Source: Lolium rigidum
Taxonomy: Eukaryota > Streptophyta > Magnoliopsida > Poales > Poaceae
NCBI RefSeq assembly: GCF_022539505.1
Contig: NC_061512.1
Span: forward strand, 247,458,510-247,522,509
Direction of reading: 5' to 3'
Length of the DNA stretch: 64,000 bases
Of the stretch, positions 12,451 through 22,693 are shown one piece after another. A model generated the notes under the pieces. That model saw only the letters and a program-made list of their open reading frames with translations. It was not told where the DNA came from and made no database searches. The position numbers and the translations under genes were made by a program. Each line of letters begins with the position of its first letter. Within the stretch, counting starts at the first letter, position 1.

Positions 12451-12863
12451 TTCACAATATATCATCGGTGTCATCGTCATCGTCGTCTCTCTTGTCGTTG
12501 GAACCGTCGATGACGTCTGTCGTTGCCTAATCGACGGTACCTCGGAGGAGGGATCCTCACGAGGGGGAGAAGAAGTAGGGGTCATAGGGCGGAGTGCACA
12601 CGGGACGGTGGTACGCGAGTTACCCAGCTTCGGAACACCTGCACGATGACAGGGCCTACTGCTGCTTGTCTGGAATTATCTGGGTGCTTTCGCGTTGTTA
12701 CAATGAGTTGTGGTTGTGCCTCTAGGGCTCCCAGGATCCGGCTTATAAAGGCGCACGGATCTAGGGTTTACATGGAGAGTCCTAGCCGGAATACAAGTTG
12801 CCTAACTACGGTACAATGTCTTGCCGTGTACGTCAAGGATCCGCCTTCCTCCAAGTACGTGCT

Positions 12864-12917
12864 GGATCCGGATACTTCATGGGCCGTCACGGATCCGGAT
12901 ACTTCATGGGCCGTCAC
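12864..12917 (+). repeat. 27-bp perfect tandem duplication
   Basis: Two identical copies of a 27-bp unit (ggatccggatactt...gggccgtcac) followed by a partial third (ggatccgg), just before the N gap. Such a repeat may have caused the gap. Confidence 0.85.
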
Positions 12918-12931
12918 GGATCCGGCCTCCT

Positions 12932-13031
12932 NNNNNNNNNNNNNNNNNNNNNNNNNNNNNNNNNNNNNNNNNNNNNNNNNNNNNNNNNNNNNNNNNNNNN
13001 NNNNNNNNNNNNNNNNNNNNNNNNNNNNNNN
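12932..13031. other. assembly gap (100 N)
   Basis: Exactly 100 N, inside the CACTA element. Confidence 0.98.
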
Positions 13032-14670
13032 GAAGAAGGACATGCGAAAACTGAACTTAGGCACCCACAAACTTGGTCTCGGAGGTTTTAGGGTGGCGCA
13101 ACCGAAATGGGACGCGCGGATGAGGAGCGTGTGAAGAACGGCCTCGAGCCCCTCTTTCCCGCAATACAAAAACAAGCAAACCAGGAACTTTCTCCCGGCC
13201 CGGTACCGTATTGACCCGGAAACAAAGGAGCTCTACCACCACTCCGGATGTGAAGCGGTTTGAGGCTCTTCGGTAAGGAATGCACCCGCTTAATTAGCTC
13301 CTTTATGGTTGCATTCTTATTGATGAATCCAAATTTCTAAATGGTTCATGCATGTTCCTCCCGTAGGCTAAGGAGGTTGTCATGGAAAGTGAAAAGGAAG
13401 CTAATAGCGGCGCGGGGTCCACGAGCTCCTCGCAGGTGTGCCCTTTGGGACAACCCTTTAAATAGGGCGTTGAATGCCCACAAGAAGAGGGATCCATTGA
13501 GTAAGCCGACATCGGCTGGTCGTGTGGTCGGCGAAGGATGCTCTATGAAATGGTCGGAATACTATAAGTCGGGGAAAAAGGAGAAAAAGGCCACCATCGA
13601 TGAGAAGGAGGTCGCACATCTCAAGGCACAAGTTGCGCAGATCCCGACATTGGTCGAGGAGCAAGTGCGGCAACAAGTGCAACATATCGTGGAGACCCAA
13701 CAGAGGACGCAACGACAACAAGTGGAGGACCAAGTGGGCACGACGCTTAGCTCCCTCATCCCAACCTTGGTTGCCGGTCTGGACGCGTGGTATAGGGGAG
13801 GACAAAAGGGGGAACCCCCGGTTCCCAGTTTCGCGGGCAGCAACTCCCACAACGTGGAGCCATCGGTGAGTCCGCAGGCGGCAACAATGGTGTCTCCGGC
13901 GGCACCAACCTTGGTGGCTCCCGCGGCGCCAACCGTGGTGGCTCCAGCGGCGCCAACCTTGGTGTCTCCCGCGGTGCCATTACTTCAGCTCAATGCACCC
14001 GTCGCTGCGGATAATACGCCGCCCGGCACCGCGCCAACAAGCGGCCACTCCATCAATTGCACGCCGCCGCCGCGGTGCCTCGACCTTAGCCGAGCTGGAC
14101 GCCATCACGGTAACCAACCCTTGGCCAATGACTTCCATATCCTTGCCTTTGACTAGCTAGCCATCCCTAACGCCCTACATGTTTTCCGCAGAGCTCCGCC
14201 GTCGACGTCCCATGCACTCTCCTCGCAGTTTAGTGAATGGCGAGTTGATCGATGTTGCCAAGGCCAAAATCGTTCAACCGAGCAACCGTCAGTTACACGG
14301 TAGACCCATGCAACCCGACGTGTATAGGATTCAACTGGTTTGGGTGCTTAGCGGCTACGACGATGTGCTACCTCCCTTTCAACCCCATGGTGCCGACGAA
14401 GATGAGGTCCTTACCCTCCAGCATTGCTTCAATTGGTCCATGGTTTGGCCAAGAGCCGATTCGTTTGGGGGCGAGGGACACCACCCCACGTACAACGACC
14501 CCCAGCCGTGCCGGCGCCAAGCCATGGCAAGACCACCCCAACGGTGCCGCCATCAGCTGATGTGGACATGCAGATGGCACAGGATCCGAACGATGGTCCG
14601 GACGAGGACAGTACGTTCGCCAACCCGGACTGCAACTTCGATTTTGGGGTGATGGACTACGATCTCGAGT
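13032..14670 (+). pseudogene. CACTA ORF2, Transposase_24-like (Ptta/En/Spm)
   Basis: The second CACTA gene, thought to encode the DNA-binding TNPA-like partner. Fragments in family order: KLNLGTHKLG (13.05 kb), LWDNPLNRALNAHKKRDPL and SAGRVVGEGCSMKWSEYY (13.44-13.57 kb), then a coiled coil EKEVAHLKAQVAQIPTLVEE (about 13600-13660), a proline/alanine repeat of 12-residue units (VAPAAPT-type, about 13880-13980), and a domain with AKIVQPSNRQLHG and YDDVLPPFQPHGADEDEVL (14.26-14.42 kb). Stops and frame changes occur between 13135 and 13340, at 14156 and around 14430, so no single ORF spans it. Motif order supports one decayed gene that continues into the Ulp1-like part. Confidence 0.75.
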
Positions 14671-14787
14671 AGCCAACCCTCTCAAGCTGCCGCCGAGGGA
14701 AAACCTATTGCAACAAGCGGCGCCTATTCTCGTTCTCAGGAGACGCCTCCAGCTGCCGACTTCACCGAGACTCAGCCGATAGCCGAG

Positions 14788-16073
14788 GTGAGAAGTGTTA
14801 TCAGTCCTAACACACTGAAGAAGGCTTGCGAAGAGGAGAATGCAGTCCCACTAAAAACGAAGCTGAAGGGACGGAAAAGAAAGAAGAAGGACGACAAGTT
14901 TGCCAGCCAGCCGGCACCTATCCGTGCTCAGGACGGGCCACCAGTGCCCAAGAATATAGAGGCGAGGGTGCATGTGTCGGGTGAGCGGATGCTAATTCAA
15001 AGATTGTACGATGGTGCACCCGGTCCTATGCGATCTCTGGTTGACGGTATTATGTTTATGGAGGAGCGGCGTCTCAGGGAGAAAGATCATGGATACCCAG
15101 TGTATGTTGCCAAGGTGCCCTCAGGCCATGGCTTTGTCGATAGTGGCTTCGCGGAGAAGATCTTCCTCGCGGTATGATGACATCTTCGCCATGCTGAACA
15201 GCTATCCGCCGCACTACACCTTCATTCGCCTATACTCGCTCAGCAAGGCGATGCGGATCATTAGACACAACATCCCGGACATCGCGATAGCCGACCCCTT
15301 CTACATGCGTGCCGGTCCACTTGGCCACCGCCGGAGACCGGGCAGTCGCGAGTGGATACCTCAAAGACTTCTTTCTAGCGAACCGAAGAAGTGTAACATC
15401 CTCCCGCCCGTATTTCCGAGTAAGTCACCCCCTCACCGTACCGGTCTTAACTCGTGATTTTTTTAGATTTCAATCGTCATGTTCTTAAACATTATGTGTT
15501 CTACGCAGAGACAAAACCTGCACACTCATCTCCATAACCCCGAAACATTCCGTGGCCACATACCTCGATGCGGACGGTAAGTCAACCACGGACTACACGA
15601 ATGTCAAGGCCGTACTTGATGATGCTCTCAATGGCTACGTCAAAGCGAAAGGCAACATGCAAGAGGCCAAATGTTAGGTACGGGAAGCATGTGTTCAAGC
15701 ACCAAACAAAGTTTCCATGCGTCAAGAAGCCGCCTTCTAGTAACAAGGATGCCTACTACGCCCTCTATCACATGGATAAGTTCATACGGGACCAGCAGCA
15801 GCTTACGCTACTCCGAGCATCTCGGAGACTCGGGCCAACAAATTGTCGCGGGTCCCCGACGACGGCATCAAGCAAGACTTCTTCCGCATCCAAGTAGAGT
15901 TTTGTGAAATCATCCATCAAGATGTCGTTAGAAGCGCGGGGAGTTCTACGCCGGCTATCAGCCAGTCAAACAGTGACATAGACACAATGCTCCAAATGCA
16001 GGGTGACGACTACCGCTCATGGATGTGCTTGAAGAAAGGCGGCGGTTTTATCCACGCTCCGAGAAAGTCTTGA
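14788..16073 (+). pseudogene. CACTA ORF2 C-terminal part, Ulp1-like (C48 peptidase-type) region
   Basis: Grass CACTA ORF2 proteins often end in a Ulp1-like protease fold. Visible blocks in order: a basic segment KLKGRKRKKKD (about 14.86 kb), YPVYVAKVPSGHGFVD (15.09 kb), IAIADPFYMR (15.28 kb), a probable intron 15421-15508 (gtaagt...tacgcag), YTNVKAVLDDALNGY (15.6 kb), YGKHVFKHQTKFPCVK (15.68 kb), ALYHMDKFIRDQQQL (15.76 kb), and SNSDIDTMLQMQGDDYRSWM then GGGFIHAPRKS with a stop at 16071-16073. These blocks lie in at least three frames, so it is a pseudogene. The FPCVKKPP block would hold the catalytic-site cysteine if the family alignment holds; that is inference. Confidence 0.7.
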
Positions 16074-16234
16074 TGTGCGAGCCTAGTTATGTAGTTGTGA
16101 ACTAAAGACGAGCTTCGTTGTAATAAACTTTATCCGAGCACTTTACTTGCTATTAATTACTAGTTCGGCTATGTTTGTGAACTTATATATATGGCTCTGT
16201 CGTTTTCCGCACTTGATTTGGTCGTTAATTTTGT

Positions 16235-17870
16235 TTGCATATGCCGATGATTAGAATGGTTGGTCACTTGTACACTCGGGGTGGAGCAAGCGAGCCTGGT
16301 GTGATGGCACAAATATCCATGTCTTGTGCATCCTACCCGGCCTCGCTTACTCCATCCCCGAATGTTAAAATTTGTTTTGACCAACAATGTATGAGGCATT
16401 CCATTTAGTTCATAGTAGCTACTTATCTCTTGTTTGAGTTGGCACTTCTTAATTGCATTTGGCCGATGATTAGAATGGTTGGTCACTTGTACACTCCGTG
16501 GTGACGTAAGCGAGCCTGGTGTGATGGCACAAATATCCATGTCTTGTGCATCCTACCTGGTCTCGCTTACTCCATCACGGAATGTTAATATTTGTTTTGA
16601 CCGACAAAGTATGAGGCATTCCATTTAGTTCATACTAGCTACTTATCTCTTGTTTGAGTTGGCACTTCTTAATTGCATTTGGCCGATGATTAGAATGGTT
16701 GGTCACTTGTACACTCCGTGGTGACGTAAGCGAGCCTGGTGTGATGGCACAAATATCCATGTCTTGTGCATCCTACCTGGTCTCGCTTACTCCATCACGG
16801 AATGTTAATATTTGTTTTGACCGACAAAGTATGAGGCATTCCATTTAGTTCATACTAGCTACTTATCTCTTGTTTGAGTTGGCACTTCTTAATTGCATTG
16901 GCCGATGATTAGAATGGTTGGTCACTTGTACACTCCGTGGTGACGTAAGCGAGCCTGGTGTGATGGCACAAATATCAATCTCTTGTGCATCCTACCTGGC
17001 CTCGCTTACGCCATCACGGAATGTTAATATTTGTTTTGACCGACAAAGTATGAGGCCCTTGTCATTCTTCCATTTGCTTTCGTATTTCAAAATGCCGATG
17101 ATTAGAATGTTTGGTCACTTGTACACTCGGGGGAGGGGCTAGTGAACCTGGTGCGATGACACAAGTATCAATCTCTTGTGCATCCTACTTGGTTTCACTA
17201 ACCCCTTCTCTGAATGTTAATATTTGTTCCGACCAATAATGTATGAGGCATATGCTATTTAGTTGATACCACTTGGCTCTTTCTTCCATTTTAGTGCCGA
17301 TGATTAGAATGTTCGGTCAATCTGTACACTCGGGTGTCGCTAGTGAGCCTGGTGTGATGGCACAAATATCAATCTCTTGTGCATCCTACCTGGCCTCACT
17401 AACGCCATCCCGGGATGTTCATATTTGTTTCGACCAACAATGTATGAGGCATTCCATTTAGTTCATACTAGCTACTTGTTTCTTATTTGAGTTGGCACTT
17501 CTTAATTGCATTGGCCGATGATTAAATTTTGTGGTCACTACACTTGGGGGAGGCGTTAGTGAGCCTGGTGCGATGACACAAATATCAATCTCTTGTGCAT
17601 CCTACTTGGTCTCACTAACTCCTTCCCTAAATGTTAATATTTGTTTGGACCAACAATGTATGAGGCCCTTGTCATTCCATTTGCTTTAGTATCTCAAAAT
17701 GCCGATGATTAGAATGTTGGGTCACCTATACACTTGGGGGAGGGGTCAGTGAACCTGGTGCAATGACACAAGTATCAATCTCTTGTGCATCCTACTTGGT
17801 TTCACTGACCCCTTCCCTAAATGTTAATATTTGTTCCGACCAACAATGTATGAGGCATGCCTTTTAGTTC
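16235..17870 (+). repeat. tandem array of eight hairpin-forming units
   Basis: Eight direct repeats (period about 190-221 bp), each starting near gccgatgattagaatg at about 16242, 16462, 16682, 16901, 17093, 17296, 17515 and 17701. Each contains an inverted repeat of about 82-86 nt: 16277-16360, 16496-16580, 16716-16800, 16935-17019, 17128-17211, 17331-17412, 17545-17630 and 17735-17820. Inner arms ...cacaa/ttgtg... are nearly constant; outer arms vary but stay complementary within each copy. The array follows the Ulp1-like stop directly and could lie in the 3' untranslated part of the CACTA transcript. Copies 2 and 3 are almost identical (recent duplication). Confidence 0.85.
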
Positions 17871-17966
17871 ATACTACTTGGATCGTTTTTGAGTTTGCTC
17901 TTATTCGTTGCAAACATCTATGAGCGTGCACTAATGTTGCTTTGGCTTGTTCATATATGTGCGGAT

Positions 17967-18220
17967 ATGACGTGGTATGTCGTGTACAAGGGCAAGGTTC
18001 CCGGAGTCTACAACGACCGGGAGGAGTGTCGGAGACAGAGTTCACCGTTTTAGCGGTAATGAGCTACAAAGGGTACACCACTAGAGCGGAGGCCGAAGAT
18101 AGATACGCACGCTATTTGGCGGGAGAGAGGAGGGAGCGGAGGAGGAACCGGATGAAGACCACTATCATCGGGATGGTGCTATTAGTGACTCTAGCTCTCT
18201 TCTATGTGATTGTACTTTAG
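17967..18220 (+). pseudogene. small RNase H1 N-terminal-like (viroplasmin-fold) ORF with C-terminal membrane segment
   Basis: The start at 17967 gives WYVVYKGKVPGVYND, the hallmark of the RNase H1 N-terminal hybrid-binding domain. The frame breaks near 18035; the rest of the domain (SYKGYTTRAEAE) lies two frames on and runs to a stop at 18218-18220. Compared with the family pattern there appear to be two single-base insertions, at about 18035 and 18060. The tail has a basic stretch (RRERRRNRMK) followed by a hydrophobic segment (IIGMVLLVTLALFYVIVL), a likely single membrane anchor. It sits between the hairpin array and the CACTA subterminal repeats on the same strand. Probably a CACTA-borne accessory gene, broken in this copy. 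Similarity to the caulimovirus protein domain reflects the shared fold; nothing else viral is present. Confidence 0.65.
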
Positions 18221-18446
18221 ATGATCGATCTTGTGTAACCATTAGCTCATTTGCGACTTTGTAACCCCGTAACTCGTCTAATATTCGAAATCTTGTGAAT
18301 CATGGAGGCTAATGTGAAGAACTATGTATTGATATACTGTGATGTTGTTTATATGTGTATTTGTGCTGTATTTGTGTTGTTATACTGTTCTATACAACCT
18401 GTACAACTACCAGCCAGAAATGCAAAAAACAAAAACGAAAAACTAG

Positions 18447-18910
18447 CAGTGGCGCACTGGTGGACCCTGAGTGGCGCACGACCACTAAGTAGCAGTGGCG
18501 CACTAGTCTGGGACCTGTGGCGCACTACTCGGTGATCCCCTTCGAAAGTAGCAGTGGCGCACCGAAGCTACTAGCAATGGCGCACGTCTGAGATACAACA
18601 GTGGCGCACCTCGACAACCAGCAATAGCGCACCAGCTCGAGGTAACAGTGGCGCACTCCAGGAGGCAGTAGTGGCGCACCAAAAACTGAGAGTAGTGGCG
18701 CACTGCTGCTTAACAACAGTGGCGCACCCATTTGGAGTAATAGTGGCGCATCGCCAGACATTTCAATGGCGCACGGCGCAGATGCGCCATCGTTACTTAG
18801 GGTAGTTGTGGCGCACCAGTAGTGCGCCACTACTAAAACTTAGCAGTGGCGTGATAGTAGTGGCGCACCAGCAGTGCGCCACTGATGGGGAATAGTGGTG
18901 CGCCACTGAA
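18447..18910. repeat. CACTA subterminal repeats (agtggcgcac)
   Basis: About sixteen copies of (a/t)gtggcgcac spaced roughly 20-25 bp, plus three inverted copies (gtgcgccac) close to the terminus that form short palindromes, for example near 18805-18835 and 18855-18885. Such arrays are the expected binding region of the TNPA-like protein and support placing the element end at 18929. Confidence 0.9.
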
Positions 18911-18913
18911 TAG

Positions 18914-18929
18914 TTTTTTCCTAGTAGTG
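18914..18929 (-). other. CACTA terminal sequence
   Basis: ttttttcctagtagtg reads CACTACTAGGAAAAAA outward-in, a terminus I know from Triticeae CACTA elements. The following bases are tta; the matching left-side triplet is not available. Confidence 0.85.
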
Positions 18930-19016
18930 TTAGTCACCACTACATCGATGATCCACCGGCGACGCATCCAGAATTCACCATCTTCATCCGTTGGCATTAT
19001 GGGCCCACTTGGCAGT

Positions 19017-19186
19017 GACTTAATACGTTTGGCTCGCGAGCCAGCTCGAGTTTTCGTATAGCTCGAGCCGAGCTCATTTTTCCAGCTCGGGAGAGAAACG
19101 AGCCAGCCCGAGCCGAGCCGTTTTGGAGCGAGCCAAAGACTGGCTCGCACCGAGCCCAGCCCGAGCTGGCTCGTGTCCACCCTTAG
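19017..19186. repeat. gagctcgagcc-rich block ending in a possible hAT-type terminus
   Basis: Dense gctcgagcc/gagccagc repeats, ending gtgtccacccttag. On the minus strand this reads ctaagggtggacacgagcc, resembling plant hAT ends ((c/t)aggggtg-). The opposite end and an 8-bp target duplication were not found. Confidence 0.4.
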
Positions 19187-19440
19187 TTGCACCCCTGCCT
19201 GCCTATTCGCCGATGTGGCACCGTCGGTCTTCCACGCGCCTCCAACAATCTCTGCCCTCTGGCACGTGGCCGCCGTCTCCGGTTCCTGCATTCCATCAGA
19301 GCTCGGAGTAGGGAATTGATTGAACAAATTAGCTAGATAATTTCATCGCTAGTTATTTAGTTCAATTGGATACACTAATTGGATTAATTTGTAATTGAAC
19401 TGATTTGTTAATTTGACAATTATTTGTAATTGATTGAATG

Positions 19441-19895
19441 TTGCAGAAACATAAGATGAAGAGACTTTCTCCATCGATCTTGAAACTAAACCAGTTAACA
19501 AATCCAAATGCTCAAACAAAAGAAGCTCCTCGAAACAAGGAAACTCCTCAAGCCGAAGAAGCTACTGACACTGAATTAACTCCCCAAAGTGGACCTTCAA
19601 CTTCAATCTCAAGTGAAGCAAATGAAAACCTTGCATATCGTATTGCCAATGTCAATACTCGTGGGAGACTAGGTATGAATGTTATTGTTTGAGATCCTGG
19701 TCTTAGGACACCTATTGAGGACTTGGATCCAAACATTCAAGATGTTGCTAGAAGGGAGTATATTAATCTGGGTCCATGCCAACCTTTTGGTCACAAATAT
19801 AAGAGGACATCTTTTGGAAAAGTTGGTAGACTTAGAAGCTTTCATGATAATTGGTTTAAGAATAATGGTGATTGGTTGGAGTATTGTGTTCCTAA
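19441..19895 (+). pseudogene. zf-TTF/ZMYM1-like fragment, N-terminal part
   Basis: Homologous to the N-terminus of the minus-strand gene at 1.0-3.3 kb. LDPNIQDVARREYINLGPCQP here corresponds to YDVNIQDDVRRGYILKGPCRP there, and FHDNWFKNNGDWLEY to VWFHHYNWLEY. The leader ORF (from 19438, rich in T, E and S) stops at about 19690 and the domain continues in another frame from about 19700, so there is a shift. The domain stops dead at 19896, where a CACTA terminus begins. The remaining DUF4371 and hAT parts are absent downstream in this window. Confidence 0.75.
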
Positions 19896-20392
19896 CACTA
19901 CAAGAAAAAATGATATTTCATGAAAGGACCCTTTCGTCACGCAAAATAGGTTTTTTGTCACTGAAAATATGCCCGAGACAAAACTCGACCGTCATGAGGA
20001 TCGTCACTAAAGCTCTGTCATAGAAAATTTGGCGCGCCAGTACGCAATATTTCATCACGAAAAATTCTATTTTCGGTGGCAGCAAAACTTTTGTCAACGA
20101 ATATGTTTAGAGGTGATAAAAAGATTTATCACCAAAAATACGAAAATTTTACTAGTTCCTGCCAGGGGAGGAAATCGTGGACCGTCTTGGGGACCAAAGT
20201 GGGCTCTGGCACAATATTGTCAAGACGAATTTGGATTCTAACAATGCATTTGGCCCGTTTAATTTACAGATCTGCCCGTTCTATCATGTGGGCTAAACAG
20301 TTGGCACGCGCTTGCTTGGGCTGTCACGGTCTGTACGTTGCTCATGTGGATGTTGTCGAGTGGGTCTAGAACGTTGTGACGTGGTATTATGT

Positions 20393-20540
20393 CATGTGGG
20401 GTCAGATAGTGCTGGAAGGTGGGTTCGGATGGTGCTGGCAGGTGGGACCAGGACGATGCTGAAGTGTTGGACCGAGACAGTTTGAAAGGTGGGACCGACA
20501 CGTTGCTTCCATGCGGGACTAAAACGTTGCAATCATTTGG
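20393..20540 (+). repeat. 23-24 bp minisatellite, about six copies
   Basis: Degenerate units of the form gtgggaccnggacgntgctggaag repeat about six times. It lies inside the CACTA left part and has no coding sense. Confidence 0.7.
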
Positions 20541-20924
20541 GTGACGACGTGAGAATTCCCGTGACGGTTTGAACATAATATTACAATTTGGATAATTTGA
20601 AATTCTCAGCGAAATATCGAAACAAATAGAATTGGCACACAAAAAAATTTACAACATATATTGTCTCACACATAGCAATTAATTATGACACACTAATCGA
20701 GTTGTAATACAAACGACGGACATAGAAGACTCAAAAAACAAGCTTGTAACATTTGATAATGATTAACAATGCATCATGATGGTGGCGCAGATCATTAGTT
20801 TCTCTAGGATTATTGCTGCAATGTCTTTAAATGTAAATTCATTAGGGCATCCAATTCTTGTTGCCTCTTTTCATATGTCAAAGCCTTATCTTCCCAATTT
20901 TTTATGATAGCTGGAATCTTTTCG

Positions 20925-21170
20925 TCATGCTACTTTTTTAGTATTTGACATCATATCCTTATACATGTCTGCTGCCTGTGTTGCATGTTCCTCCTGATAT
21001 GCAAACCTTTGTTCTAACTCTCTCATGTGTGATGTTGGATGATAATCTGTCGGATGCCTGCCCTCACGACCTAGCTGGAGTGTCGTGTTCCGGAAGGCTC
21101 CGCTAGCAAACTTCACTGGGCGATTCATGCCTGGAGATCGCTGGATTGGGTGGGATTCGATCGCAAGCAC
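20925..21170 (-). CDS. unrecognised ORF inside CACTA-derived DNA
   Basis: An open frame of 81 codons with a C-terminal stretch that could be a coiled coil (MRELEQRFAYQEEHATQAADM). I do not recognise it. The helical end resembles the low-complexity tails of CACTA ORF2 proteins, so it may be a fragment of one on the minus strand. No start or splice context supports an independent gene. Confidence 0.25.
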   Translation of the reverse strand: MLAIESHPIQRSPGMNRPVKFASGAFRNTTLQLGREGRHPTDYHPTSHMRELEQRFAYQEEHATQAADMYKDMMSNTKKVA

Positions 21171-21479
21171 CCGTGTCTTCTGTGACCGTTTGGTTTCAGA
21201 GCGAGCGTTGCGAATCTTTGCTGGCTGTTACCATCATGGGGCACGCTTTCTCGTTCCATGGTGAAGTCAGCTGGCGGAGAATGTCATGAAATTCGAGATC
21301 CGAGGACTAACAACGGTGATTCGAATATTTGTGGCGACGAGGAATTGGTTTGGTGATTCGTGACTTCGAGCAGCGGTATCATAAGAGGGGGGTGGAAGCA
21401 CGAGACAAGTTCAAAGTTTTACTTTTCAGGGTGAAAATTTCAATTCAAGGTTTGGTCTTAATTGGTTGTGACTTGCAAT

Positions 21480-21776
21480 GGCCTTGTTGAAGGCATTGTT
21501 TTGTGAGGAGGACTTTCTCCAGGATGAAAACCTAAGATCTATGATCGGGCGACGATGACGCTTGTGCGCTGTTTCCTTCTTGGAGGTGTCTTTTTGGATA
21601 AACTGGACTGCTGGTGTTGTTTTGGTGGTTTTAGTGTTGCTGCTAAAAGAAATAGATCATTGTAGCGGGACTTTTCTTTTATTGTAATTTTTCTTCCTTT
21701 TTAGACTGTGTGCATCCAGGGCAATACGTTGTTGTAGAGACTGAGTGTAATTGGTATCTTCGTGTTCGACAAAAAA
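21480..21776 (+). mobile_element. LINE 3' end (5'-truncated)
   Basis: The sequence tgttttggtggttttagtgttgctgct, then ttgtagcgggac, then gactgtgtgcatccagggc, tgtaattggtatcttcgt and an A-rich tail (gacaaaaaag) matches the 3' untranslated end I know from Triticeae LINEs. No reverse transcriptase remains. The left boundary is uncertain and a target duplication was not identified. Confidence 0.55.
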
Positions 21777-22693
21777 GATTAGAGCTGGAAGGAAATGGCA
21801 CATCACAACATAGGTCGGCTCTTGTATGTATTTCGCAAGAGTATTACATCGGTAGAGTACATACGTGTACGGTAGGTTTATATAAAATACCTAGACCATA
21901 TATAGTAGTTAGGATCTAATACCTCTGGTTTTTAAATATAATATTCTAAATACAATATGTTTTGCTAGGCCATAAATAGCCTAGCAAAATTGGAAAGTGT
22001 TTTTGCCTTTGGAGCTCTCGTGATCCCTTTTTAAAATAAAATTCAAAATTCATATTTATAATTTTAAAAAAATCTAAAGAATAAAACTGGACATATTTAA
22101 TGATGCAACCTACAAGCATGCAAAATTAAAACGAGAAATTCTTTCTATCGAAAAATGATAAAAGCTAATAAAATTTGAAGCGTTGAAAATATAAATATTC
22201 CCATCTACACTGGTAATTTTTGAGTGGCTCAAAATGCAGAGTATATAAAATTTAGATTTTTTGCCTTGTGGAATAAATCATCATCTACATCCCAATTTTA
22301 AAAAAAATATAAAAGTAGTGGTTTTCAATTTTTTTGGAAAAACAAACGTGGTAAACTATGTTCGGAGCCAAAAATCTCTGCTCCGAAAAACACGTAAAAT
22401 TTTGATATATCTAGACACCAAATAGCATCTGGATATATTCAAATTTTGACACAACTCAGATAATCTTCTATGTACTCCCTCAGTTTCACGAAGGTTGGTC
22501 TGTAGTGCAGTCATTCGAAAGCCAATGGCTATATTATGTTCAACGGCTACCCAAGTACCCATTCAATCAATCGTACACTCGTGTACCGCCTCGGTAACCA
22601 TTCTCATTCAGATCAGATCCCCACCAACATCCCAACGCCTTCCCTCCCTGTCCCTGGCTGGCATCAACGTACGTAACCGCCATCCGATTCTTA

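Larger units (their letters stand above)
13032..18929 (+). mobile_element. CACTA (En/Spm, DTC) element, 3' part
   Basis: Order on the plus strand: decayed Transposase_24-like ORF2 (13.0-14.7 kb), Ulp1-like region (15.0-16.07 kb), hairpin tandem array (16.24-17.87 kb), RNase H1-N-like ORF (17.97-18.22 kb), a block of subterminal repeats (18.45-18.91 kb), and a terminus at 18914-18929 reading ttttttcctagtagtg, the complement of CACTACTAGGAAAAAA. The left terminus and a same-strand TNP2 gene were not found, so the 5' side is truncated or hidden by the gap. The element may begin left of 13032. The base triplet after the terminus is tta. Confidence 0.8.
19896..21180 (+). mobile_element. CACTA element, left end (partial)
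   Basis: Begins CACTACAAGAAAAAA, a standard Triticeae CACTA end, followed by subterminal motifs of the cgtcac / gtcactga / gtgacaaa type up to about 20140. It contains a 23-bp minisatellite (20393-20540). No right terminus was found before the LINE tail near 21480, so the boundary near 21180 is arbitrary. It interrupts the zf-TTF fragment; the preceding triplet is taa. Confidence 0.7.

Noticed and set aside
16169..17461. Short ORFs in the hairpin array
   Set aside because: They repeat with the tandem unit and appear on both strands; the conserved feature is base pairing, not protein.
16235..17870. CRISPR-like or prokaryotic repeat array
   Set aside because: The units are 190-221 bp without conserved short repeat and variable spacer structure, and the context is a plant nuclear transposon.
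17967..18220. Endogenous pararetrovirus (caulimovirus) remnant
   Set aside because: Only the small RNase H1-N/viroplasmin-fold domain is present, inside a CACTA element, with no reverse transcriptase, coat or movement protein nearby. A transposon accessory ORF explains it better.
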